Below, in pieces: positions 52,985 through 62,368 of a stretch of DNA of 64,000 bases. This stretch comes from Amphirosellinia nigrospora (taxonomy: Eukaryota; Ascomycota; Sordariomycetes; Xylariales; Xylariaceae), in the NCBI GenBank assembly GCA_004123355.1, contig SCHM01000004.1, positions 124,001 to 188,000 on the forward strand, read 5' to 3'. The notes below the pieces were generated by a model. That model made no database searches, had not been told where the DNA came from, and saw only the letters and a list, made by a program, of their open reading frames with translations. Numbering within the stretch: position 1 is the first letter of the stretch; every line of letters starts with the position of its first letter. A program made the position numbers and the translations under genes.

Positions 52985-53860
52985 AATGGTAACAATAAAC
53001 TGTATATTCTATTAGACGGTTTCATCGGCACAACAACACGAGGCAACAGGCATATGTAGCCATCCCAATCCTTTGGGTGTGATGCTCCTGATTCCCAGGC
53101 AGCAGCAATATGGTGCAAGTTGACCATTGTAGGGGCATCGATATCACTCAAGAGAGCGGCATTAGTTACACGTCGGAAGATGAGGCCCACGTCCGAGAGG
53201 TTTCTGTATCTCTCAGCCGTCGGGTTTGTCATGTCCTACCTTACTTCCGTACTTCCCTCTTCCCTACTTCACCTTTATCATGGTTCACAAGCGTTACCAA
53301 CTAACACACTGGTCAGACAGCGCCGTCGTTTCGAGCAATTCAAAACTCCAGGCCCGTTATTCACTCAGTGCAGCTTTTGGTACGTAATGAAAATTGTGCC
53401 CTCGCCCTCCTCCATCGCGTCGACTACGTACTATTCGTATTTGGATTGCAGTTTTATGAACCATAGCACAATATTGGAACCACCGACTAACTTGCAACTC
53501 TTTTCGTGTTCGTTTCCAGACCGACCCATTCATTCTCCATCGCGACCCTCGTTTAACTGGTCTCGTCTTCCTTGGCTTTGCCAAATTTCTTGGTCGCCAG
53601 TCTTTTGGAAACCCGGAAAGACGACATAGCGAAGCTGCTCCCGCCTTGCTCAGCAGTTTGAAGAACCATCTGTGCTCTGGTACGCGCCTAAGCACCTTCA
53701 CATACCTGGTCGTGTCTGTCGTCATTCGAGTACTGCTGAACTGAAGGATAATACGGACGATCCAATGCTCGTGGGATGGTATTTATGTATGTTATCACGT
53801 TCTGACGTCCTCCATGTCCTTAAATACTCGATCCACATGCTAAACAACACCATTGCTTAG
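52985..53860. other. Balanced-composition stretch without a supported gene
   Basis: Several overlapping open frames exist on both strands (minus 52,972-53,232 and 53,357-53,725; plus 53,120-53,629 and 53,672-53,860), but none shows a motif I recognise. Codon composition is gene-like rather than RIP-like. The stretch may hold the promoter and first exon(s) of the GT90 gene. A consensus donor GTATGT at 53,787 and an acceptor CTTAG at 53,856-53,860 would define a 74-bp intron, but that join does not keep the frame I favour downstream. The minus-strand 86-residue frame could also be a fragment of another gene. Confidence 0.4.
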
Positions 53861-56344
53861 GCATTCCTTCCCTTTTCCATAGCCTTATGCGACCATCCTT
53901 ACATACGACCCATCTATCTTCTACGACACGCCGCCGATGACACAACAACGACACCTCTTCTCGGCGTCCGCCTTGCGATTCGTTGCCGTCGCGTTACTAT
54001 GGGATTCGCCGTTGCCAACCTGTCCTTCCTGGCTGAGAGGACGGCAGGTGTGATATGTTCCCGGGGTGGTATATCAAACGTTTTATCACTCTGGCGCAGC
54101 TGAGCGCCGTATTTCTCGACACTGTCCCTCGTCAGCCACAGGTTGCGCCAGGTGTATCATGACTAGGCCGGTAATGTTTGGCATCTCCTCGGCACTTGGA
54201 TCTGGACATCGGCCGCGATCCTCGGATTCCTTGCTATGGGGTCAGCTCTTGACTGGACCAATTCCACGACCAATATCTTTCTCACGGCGCTTGAGCTCCG
54301 AGACGTCACCACTGATACCATCCTGGCAACTGACACTCTAGTGTCCAGCGTCTACTTGCTCGGCAGTTTCCAAAGCAGTTTGGTGTCCATTGTAGTTACC
54401 GGCACCACCGTATCGGTGCTCATTCTGTCCAACTCGTTTGATAGCATAACCAATGTGATCTGGTTAGGGTTCCGGGGCGCCACTGCAGGGTCGATGGTAT
54501 TTCTCGGGTTCGGTGCCTTGCTCCATCTTTGCCGGACCAGCTTGCCTTTCGGCATGTCGCTTCACCGGGAATACGTACTTGCCGTGGACCGTTACTGCAT
54601 ATACGCATTGACGGCCTTTTTGCTGGTCATTTACCCCGCGTTCTTTATGCGCCCACCTCATTATTACGACATGTCGCCGGAGCAGACCATGGCGACTGGG
54701 CGTCTCGAGTCGAATGCTTGGTTGGACAGTGCCATGAAAAGCACGTCCTTGCAGTCCGCTGTGATGGAGTACCAGCGCCGCTATGGAATACCACCACCAC
54801 CCAATTTTAACAGATGGTATGAATTTGCGCTGTCGGTCAACTCGTCCATCATCGACGGTTTCGACCAGATGAACTCCGACCTCCTCCCTTTCTGGGGTAT
54901 CGAACCCCATTACCTACGCGAGAAGACGACCCACCTGCTTGAACATCCTGGCCTATCCATGGGCGGCCTACTGATTCAGGGGGCGAGACGTCCCTTTCAC
55001 CACATGTCACCAGTACGTATAGGTGGATGGTGGATGGTGGATGCCGTTGAAGATATGGTCAAGCCATTTAGCCAGTGGTTACCCGACATGCAACTAGCCT
55101 TCAATCTCGATGATGAATGCCGCATTGCCGTCCCTGCTGCCGATATGAATCAGTTCAGGGATGAGGCGCAGGTTGTACGTTCCCAACTAGCGTTGAAGCA
55201 AGGCTTGGTTTCGTTTAGCGAAGCCCAGAATCTGCCATGGGACCGTGAATTCCTCGACGTTGACGAGTCCACATGGAGACGACAGTCCGACTGGTTCCAG
55301 AACTGGTCAAAGAGCCCCATATTCTCGGAACTCATACCGCCCACGTGCCCAACCAACGCACGAGTAAATCGGGTCCGTTGGGAGTCGGAACGCGAGATGC
55401 AAAGACTGCGCTTCGAATCACATGGTGCAAGGCTTCGTGCACAACTGGACATTAGCGAGCGACGTTTGCGAGCAGCCTGATGTCGTTCACCTGCACGGGT
55501 TCCTGACGTCGCCTTCGGCACTGGGAACCTCGCAGTCCCTGTTCCCAGTCTTTAGCCAAAGCAGGGTGTACGGCTTTAGTGATATCCTGTACCCGAGCCC
55601 GTGGAGCTTCAACGAGAAGGCTCACTACGAAGAAGACAAAGATGTCCCATGGGGAAACAAGCTCAATAGTCTGTATTGGCGCGGGGCCTCGTCGGACGGA
55701 TTTGCGGTTCGCGGATCGTGGCAGATGTTTTTACGGGCGAGATTTGTACATCTTGTATCCAAGATCCAAAGCGCCATGGCCGAAAACACCATAGCCCGCC
55801 AGGCAAAAACACCCGAACCACCCTCCCGAAGCAGTCCCACACCAAACGATCATCTCACACTGAACGTCACCTTCGTCGGCTCCTTCTCCCGCTGTGACGA
55901 GCGTGACTGCACCGTCGAGCACACCACTTTCTATGGCTCCGTATCCGCCCAACCCCCTCGTCGGACGGCTTTAAAGAAAGCTGGCGTCACAGACACCTGA
56001 TCGATCTAGACGGGGCAGCCTTTAGTGGGCGATTTCTTCCCTTCGTGCGATCTAGTTCTCTGCCATACCGAGCCGCACTCTTCCGGATATGGTGGGAGGA
56101 ACGTGTGCATCCATGGGCACACTATATCCCACTTGACTTGCGGTTAGATGATCTCCCGGGTGCACTCCGTTACTTCGGAGGTACGGACGGGGCCGCACAT
56201 GCAGAGGAGATCGCCGTAGTCGGACAGCAGTGGGCGCAGAAAGCACTCCGGAGGGATATGCAGGTATACATGTTCCGCCTGCTGCTTGAGTGGGGACGGC
56301 TTATAGACGACAAGCGGTCGGAGATGGGCTTTCCTCACCAGTAA
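53861..56344 (+). pseudogene. GT90/CAP10-like membrane glycosyltransferase, reading frame disrupted
   Basis: Fungal GT90 proteins (the Cryptococcus CAP10/CXT1 family) transfer sugars, often xylose, in the secretory pathway. The longest frame (54,167-55,480) encodes several membrane helices, including segments near YLLGSFQSSLVSIVV and YCIYALTAFLLVIYP, then a luminal part with RWYEFA and LLPFWGIEP. The catalytic CAP10 region continues in another frame (to about 55,950) with LHGFLTSPSA, FSQSRV..DILYPSPW and LYWRGASSDG. It returns to the first frame for HLIDLDGAAFSGRFLP, SLPYRAALFR, W..ERVHPWAHYIPLDLR and the stop at 56,342. The segment order and content are right for one protein. No GT-AG intron with a good donor joins the frames near 55,420 or 55,950, so 1-base shifts are likely. 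A TAG at 54,164 and a frame change near 54,050 either mark a 119-bp intron (54,048-54,166, phase-compatible) or further damage. The start is unresolved. It could be a decaying pseudogene or a functional gene with assembly errors. Confidence 0.7.
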
Positions 56345-56961
56345 TTTGTATATACCAATGGGGAATATGAATAGGCAACATATTGAGGTACCGTTGACTT
56401 TAAGATAATGGATAAGAAGCCAAGGGCGCTGGTTATGTATTAGACTCGGTCGTTGTATACCATCGGACGTTTGTAATATAGGGACGAACCGAGTAAAGGT
56501 CGGTATATACTAGGTATGGAAACGGGAGGATGAACGATGGTGATTTATTTTAGTTTTTACTTGAGTACCGCTTTACGATATGATACCGTGAGGTGGAATG
56601 AATTCCAGCGTTTCAAGATGAAATTGAAGGCATCGTGTCACTGTAGCCAGGGGTATATCTGCTAACTTGGGAGCTAGTATTGAACTTGGATCTTCAATTT
56701 CGCCATTGTTTTAGGATGTATTTCCAACATCTTAAATCGTTTCATGCTTCTCATCACCTTCACACTCGTAAACAAACGGAGAAATACACGTTAGAAAATA
56801 TATAGCATATTTTCTCTTTATTAACCTCGCGGGGAGTCTATCTTAAGTAGTAACGACTTTCTATGCTATACCTAAATATAGTGAATTTAGTCCTACACAA
56901 GAAACTTCCAGGACTCAGTTTATCTCGAGCTATTTGACCAATCAGACAAGACGTGACGAGA

Positions 56962-57023
<62 letters not shown>

Positions 57024-57282
57024 AACATTTAAGCCAGCCCACGTACACGCCGATGTATACGTTTCGGCAAGCCAATTCAAAGAATCATCAATTATCCACA
57101 ATTTTCCCTTTCTTTTTATTTTCTTTTCCTAATATGGTGCCTACACGACGGCGTAGGTGATTTAGCCTAGCACATGATAGAACACGCGGGTCTAGATCAA
57201 TCATACAAGCACATCCACAAGACAGCAAAGTCTTAAATCATCGATTGAATTGTTTTTATGCTTCTGCTTAAAACTATGTAAA
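56345..57282. other. Convergent 3' intergenic region
   Basis: This lies between the stop of the GT90-like gene (+) and the stop of CCT2 (-). It should hold both 3' UTRs. The only structured feature is the 7-bp repeat at 56,960-57,022. The open stretch on the minus strand at 56,838-57,101 is created by that repeat. Confidence 0.6.
56960..57022. repeat. Heptanucleotide microsatellite (GAAGACA)9
   Basis: Nine perfect tandem copies of GAAGACA are followed by GAACA. It lies in the convergent intergenic region, about 260 bp beyond the CCT2 stop codon. The perfection suggests recent slippage and likely length polymorphism. Confidence 0.95.
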
Positions 57283-59239
57283 CTACATCCGTTCCCGTCT
57301 CCGGGGTGCAGCGCGTATAATATTATCGACTCTTAGAAGTAGCTATTATTACACGTTGTTAGTTCATCGTAGACGGGTATAAAAGGGTCGAAAAGGGGGC
57401 AAAAGTATAAAATCGTAAAATAAAAACCATTAATTACAGAAAGGAAATACTAAGATATCAAGCAAACACGTACCTCGGCAGCCTCGGTCGCAGATGAAAC
57501 GACAGCCTTTTTTAGTTTATAACTCTCGATAACGCCAAGATCGCGCATGTCAGCGACGCCACCACCAGGCGTCATGAGGTCGAGGCCGTAGGTCGACATG
57601 CCGTCGTAGATAGCCTTACGCAGCCGCGCAACCAGCTCACTCGAGTCGAGACCGGCGTTGTCGGCGAGGATGGTGGGGAGTTGACGTAATGCTGTGGCGA
57701 AGGACGACACGGCGATCTGCTTCTTGCCTTCGACACGGGTAGCGGCGCCCTCGACAGCCTTGGCCATGAGCATCTCGGCGCAGCCACCACCAAGCGTCGT
57801 CCTGGGCTCCTTGACAGTCTGTGAGAGCACGGCCAGGGCGTCGTGTAATGAACGCTCGGCCTCGTCCAGCAGCTGATCTGTGGCGCCTCGGAGAACGATA
57901 GTGCAAGCCTGACCGGCGGCGACGCCCGAGAACCGGATCAGAGTGTCCTCGCCGATGATGACCTCCTCAATCAGGTCGCAGTGGCCAAGCTTGACCTGTT
58001 CGGGGTGGTCGAAGGTCGATGTAATCTCACCGCCTGTCACGAGCGCTAGGCGCTCGATGCCGTCAAAGTCGGCGTGCTCGATAGACATAATGCCAGCGTC
58101 GGTAAACAGCTGCTCGGGCCAGTTGTAGATAAGTTGACGGTTGATGAAGCAGTTGATGCCGTGTGCCTTGATCTTCTCGACCTTTGCTTTCATCTTCTCC
58201 TTTTCTGCCCTCTCCAACTCCGCCAACTTACTCGTCGAACTAACCTGGAAACGAGCACCAAATATTTTGACCTTGTCAGTATCCATAGACGTATTAGCCA
58301 CGAGTATCTTAGCCTTCTCCAGACGTTTAGGCTGGTTGACACCAATCTTTTTATCGAGGATGAACCCCTCGTCAAGGTACGAGTCGTTAAGTTTGCCACC
58401 GGCCTTCTTAATGATCTGGATGTGACTGAGGTCGGACGAACCCTTGAGACGAAGAACAGCGTCGACGGCTAGCTTGGCGAACAGATCCCGGTCTTGGGCT
58501 AGGACCTTGGAGCTTAGGGTTGTACGCGCGATGGCAATCAGGTCCTTCTTGAAAGCCTCGGGATTTTTGCTATGGTCGACGGCCGAGTGTGCGAGAGCTT
58601 GCAGGGCTGCCTGGCTAGCTATCCGGTAGCCCTCAATGATGGTCTGAGGATGTATCTTCTTGTCGACGAGCTTCTCGGCTTCGCGCAACAGTTCGGCGGC
58701 CAGGACGGCGACCGATGTTGTGCCGTCTCCCACCTCATCATCCTGAACCTTGGAGATGTTTACGAGAACTTTAGCGGCGGCGTTGTCGAGGGCAATGGAT
58801 TTGAGAATGGTGGCACCATCGTTCGTCACCATCATTTCCTGCGTCGAGCTACGAGTAAAGCTGCATGTTAGCTAGCTATGGTTCCATCGGCGAGATAATG
58901 GTGGAACAGAAAGCTATGGGATAAGCCGTAACGCAAGGGGAGCTGGCAGTACAGGCAATAGAGCAGGAGGGGTATCATGTGGTAGCGTTATATGGTGCGC
59001 CGTGTAGAAAACGACACGTAACGTACGCAGATTGTAATATCTTGTCCATGCCCTTTGGGCCTAGCGTACTCTTCACCAAGTCACCAACAGCAATGGCGCC
59101 GATGAAGGCGGCCAGACGGGCATTCTCTCCCTTCTCCTCGATGGTGCCGTCCTCGAAGATCTGGGTGGGACTGAAGGACGACTATTTTGCCATGTTAGCG
59201 AGTGACGGGGGCGATGGTTTGGGTAGTATGTCGTACCAT
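57283..59239 (-). CDS. CCT2: T-complex protein 1 subunit beta (CCT2)
   Basis: One of eight subunits of the cytosolic TRiC/CCT chaperonin, which folds actin, tubulin and WD-repeat proteins with ATP. Four exons on the minus strand are inferred: 59,237-59,239 (start codon only), 59,027-59,181, 57,474-58,848 and 57,283-57,342. They give 530 residues, close to the 527-535 of yeast and human CCT2. All three TCP-1 signatures are visible: [13 protein letters not shown] (residues 38-50), VTNDGATIL (60-68) and QDDEVGDGT (88-96). GGGCAEM and the C-terminal [19 protein letters not shown] are also present; the last lies in a small exon found by its sequence. Introns of 55, 178 and 131 bp have GTAC donors, AG acceptors and CTAAC branch points (for example 'gaactaacaac' before the last exon). 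Phases agree and the frame is unbroken. The ATG inside intron 1 is followed by TAG after two codons and cannot be the start. The first exon is the least certain part. Confidence 0.93.
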
Positions 59240-60008
59240 CTCGACTATCGAACCTAGTCGAGCCTATAATCGAGGAAGGGAGGTCGTCGTAAGTCGGTGC
59301 GAAGTTGTGTGTTTTCGCAAGGCCGTGAGTATAGGTATGATGTGTGATCTTCAACAAGCTCTAAGGCAAATTAATTATTTTGGCTGTCGCCTAGCAGTGG
59401 CTGTCCCTCCTAAGGTAGGTAGGTTGTCACTGACGTACTGATAACCCTGGGCGCGTATATAGGCAAGTACCTAAGTAGGTAGGTAGGTACCTAGACCTAC
59501 CTATCAATACCCAAGCACCAAGGTTACCTGACTACCTAAGGTACCTAAGGTAGGTACTTAACAGGGGGAAAAGCTTAAAACTCTAGCGGGAAAACCAAGT
59601 TCCGCTCACGCCCGATAAGCAGCTGTTCCGTACCTAGATAGAGGGGTCGGTAGGACCTTGTAGATGCCCCCCCGCACCGCAACGCACAAATCCGCCCAAG
59701 TAATTTTTTTGATGGCGGCTGGACAGTTGGCGCAAAATCCATCCGCTCGTCCTACCCAATCACGTCTACCACTTGGTGTATCTTAGGCAGTTCTGTCTTA
59801 ATCTCCGTTCGCCTTTTCTATTTTCTATCGTCTATCGTCTATCGTCTCTGAACACTCGACCACGGCACGCTGACCAGCCATTCTCGGGTCGACTGAATAT
59901 AAAATAACAGCACCAGACAGACGACTACACCACCTCGGCGCCGACACTCCGTCTCAGAAACCCCAGTCGCTCCAGTCTCTCTTGGCCACAGCCGCCCACC
60001 TGCCCAGC
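59240..60008. promoter_or_regulatory. Shared upstream region of divergent CCT2 and eIF3b
   Basis: About 770 bp separate the two start codons, so both promoters must lie here. Visible features are a dense cluster of ACCT/AGGT repeats (59,466-59,561), three copies of TCTATCG (59,824-59,844) in a pyrimidine-rich stretch, and 'tataaaataa' at 59,899. No transcription-factor site can be assigned with confidence. Confidence 0.6.
59466..59561. repeat. ACCT/AGGT repeat cluster in the divergent promoter
   Basis: Many 'aggtaggt', 'acctacct' and 'aaggtacct' units on both strands form short palindromes such as GGTACC (59,486 and 59,540 region). It could be low-complexity sequence or a regulatory cluster. 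Confidence 0.65.
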
Positions 60009-62368
60009 ATGGCGCCGTCGTTTGACCACCTGCGCGACGCCGACATCAACGAGGATGACTATGATGAGGATGAGATTGATATATCCGATTTGCGAGAGAA
60101 GTATGAGGTTCAGTTGGAGCAGGGTTACGACACCTTCGTCGTCGTCGATGGCCTACCCGAGGTCGACGAGGCCCAGAAGCCCAAGCTCGTCAAATTCTTG
60201 CTGAAGAAACTGAACCAGGTCGGCAAGACAAGGGAGGATCTCATCTATATGCCCATGGGTGACGATGGAAAATCTCTGAGGTACACATATCCCGAAATCA
60301 ACCACGCGCCTACTACAACGGACCGACTGACCTGTCTTGATTAGGTTTGCCTTTGTGGAATTTTCCTCACCCGCCGAGGCTGCTGCCGCCGTCAGGCAGC
60401 TAGATCAGGTCCCGCTCGACAAGAAGCACACCCTCAGGGTCAATAAGATGACTGACATCGACCGCTATGGCCGCGAAGGTCGCGTTGACGACAACTACGT
60501 GCCTCCCAAGATCGACGACTTCACAGAGAAGGAGCATCTGCGTTACTTCTTGGCCGACCCTAGCGGCCGTGGTCGGGATCAGATCGCCATGTACCGGGGT
60601 GATTCCGTTGGTGTGTTCTGGAACAACGAAAAGGATAACCCCGAGACCATCGTCGACCGTCAGCATTGGACCGAAAGTTTCATACAATGGTCCCCCTTGG
60701 GCAGCTTTTTAGTGTCTGTACATCAGCAGGGTGTCCAGCTTTGGGGCGGCTCCTCATGGTCACGCCAAAAGCGATTCGCCCACCCCTTTGTTAACATGCT
60801 CGACTTCTCCCCCGGTGAGAAATACATCGTCACCTGGTCCAATCGGCCCATTTCCATCCCCGACGAGGGTCACCCTCAACTATCCTTGGACGAGGACGGA
60901 AAGAACTATGTCATCTGGGACGTAGAGACCGCCAAACCACTCCGGTCATTCGCCAACCTGGACATTCCCGCCACCGGCCCTGACGGCGCCAAACCCCCGC
61001 CCAAATTCCCCTGGCCGGCCTTTAAGTGGTCTGCCGATGAAAAATACGTGGCCCGACTCACCCAGGGCTCGTCCATCTCTGTCTACGAGCTACCCGCATG
61101 AACCTTTTAGACAAGACGGCCATCAAGATAGATGGTGTTATGGACTTTGAATGGGCGCCAGCAACGCCCCAGAGGGAAGGTGTCAAGCAATATGAACAAC
61201 TATTCTGTTACTGGACACCCGAAATAGGTAGCAACCCGGCCAAGGTTGGATTGATGAGTATACCATCAAAGCAGGTTGTGCGAACCTTGAACCTATTTAG
61301 CGTGACAGATGCGAAGCTTCACTGGCAGTCTGAGGCCACATATCTATCGGTCAAGGTCGATCGGCATTCCAAGTCGAAGAAATCACAGGCTACTACTCTA
61401 GAGATTTTCAGGATAAAAGAAAAGGGAGTACCTGTCGAAGTTGTCGATACCATCAAGGACACAGTAATCAACTTTGCCTGGGAGCCAAGGGCGATCGATT
61501 TGTCATCATCACGACATCAGAACCCACGGGGCCAACAGCTGTACCACCCAAGACTTCAGTCACCTTCTTTTGCCCGGAGAAGGCTAAGGGGTCTGCCGTA
61601 GGCAACTTCAAGCACTTGCGAACATTGGAGAAGAAAAACAGCAATGCCATCTACTGGTCACCCAGAGGGCGGTTCGTCGTGTCGCTACGGTCGCTAACGC
61701 ACAGAACTCGGACCTTGAATTCTACGATCTCGATTTCGAAGGCGAGAAGCCCGAGAGCGACAAGGATCTCACGGCTAACCTACAGCTCACTAACACGGCC
61801 GACCACTATGGCATGACGATATCCAGTGGGACCCGGCGGGCCGTTTCGTGGCTTCGTGGGCATCGGCGTGGAAGCATTCTGTAAGCCTTGCTGTTTTTAC
61901 ATAACATGAGACTCAATCATTCTTAACCGGGAACGCTGACGATGTAACACAGATGGAAAATGGCTATCACATCTACGACTTCAAGGGTGAGCAACTACGA
62001 GAGGAGCCTGTCGAGAAATTTCGGCAACTGGCTTGGCGGCCTCGGCCCAAACACTTCTGTCCAAGGAAGAGCAGAAACAGATTCGCAAGAATCTACGTGA
62101 GTACTCGAAGCAATTCGAGCAAGAGGACGCCGAACGCGGCGCGTCTGCCGACTTGGCTGTAGTCGAAGCGAGAAGGCGCCTACTCGACGAGTGGCTGGCA
62201 TGGCGTGCCTCGGTAGACGCCGAGGTCGAGGAGGATAGGCTCGACCTTGGCCTTCCCGCCAACCCGGCGGAAGAGCTCGTCGAGCAACCGGAGAACGGAG
62301 AGGAGCAACAGGTCATTGAAGAAATCGTCGAGGAGGTCATTGAGGAGACGGAAGAGATTGTCCCTTGA
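60009..62368 (+). CDS. PRT1: Eukaryotic translation initiation factor 3 subunit B (eIF3b), with apparent frameshifts
   Basis: eIF3b is the scaffold of the eIF3 complex that brings mRNA and initiator tRNA to the 40S ribosome. The start ATG at 60,009 gives [20 protein letters not shown], then an RRM (about residues 41-124; [10 protein letters not shown] and RFAFVEF as RNP2- and RNP1-like strands). A WD-type beta-propeller follows ([26 protein letters not shown]), then the C-terminal helical part ([26 protein letters not shown]). Introns are 60,281-60,344 (64 bp, phase 2, CTGAC branch) and 61,881-61,952 (72 bp, phase 0, CTGAC branch). The frame breaks at about 61,096, 61,488, 61,680, 61,818 and 62,050, each time by one missing base in a short run of G or A. 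Exons total 2,224 bases; adding five gives 2,229, exactly 743 codons, a usual eIF3b length. The protein is essential and normally single-copy, so sequence error is more likely than loss; a pseudogene copy cannot be excluded. Confidence 0.92.
60281..60344 (+). other. eIF3b intron 1
   Basis: It has donor GTACAC, branch-like CTGAC near 60,327 and acceptor TTAG at 60,341-60,344. Removal joins AG to G, giving an Arg codon in SLRFAFVEF, which restores the RRM strand. Confidence 0.9.
61881..61952 (+). other. eIF3b intron 2
   Basis: It has donor GTAAGC, branch CTGAC near 61,936 and acceptor ACAG. It splits the protein between WKHS and [10 protein letters not shown] at a codon boundary, which matches the expected continuity of the propeller. 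Confidence 0.9.

Noticed and set aside
52972-53232. 86-residue minus-strand open frame with protein-like composition
   Set aside because: No recognisable motif, and it overlaps the 107-bp repeat; not enough support to call a gene.
53357-53725. 122-residue basic minus-strand open frame
   Set aside because: No domain recognised, and overlapping plus-strand frames are equally open; likely a chance frame in balanced DNA.
55422-56000. Separate gene for the second GT90 frame
   Set aside because: Its motifs continue the upstream frame and are continued by the downstream frame in normal GT90 order; it is the middle of one gene.
59073-59357. Minus-strand open frame across the CCT2 5' region
   Set aside because: It is in another frame than the TCP-1 signature exon and ignores the clear intron signals.
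61098-61601. Programmed ribosomal frameshifting in eIF3b
   Set aside because: Five shifts at unrelated short runs, all -1, with no slippery site or conserved precedent for this family; sequence error or gene decay is simpler.
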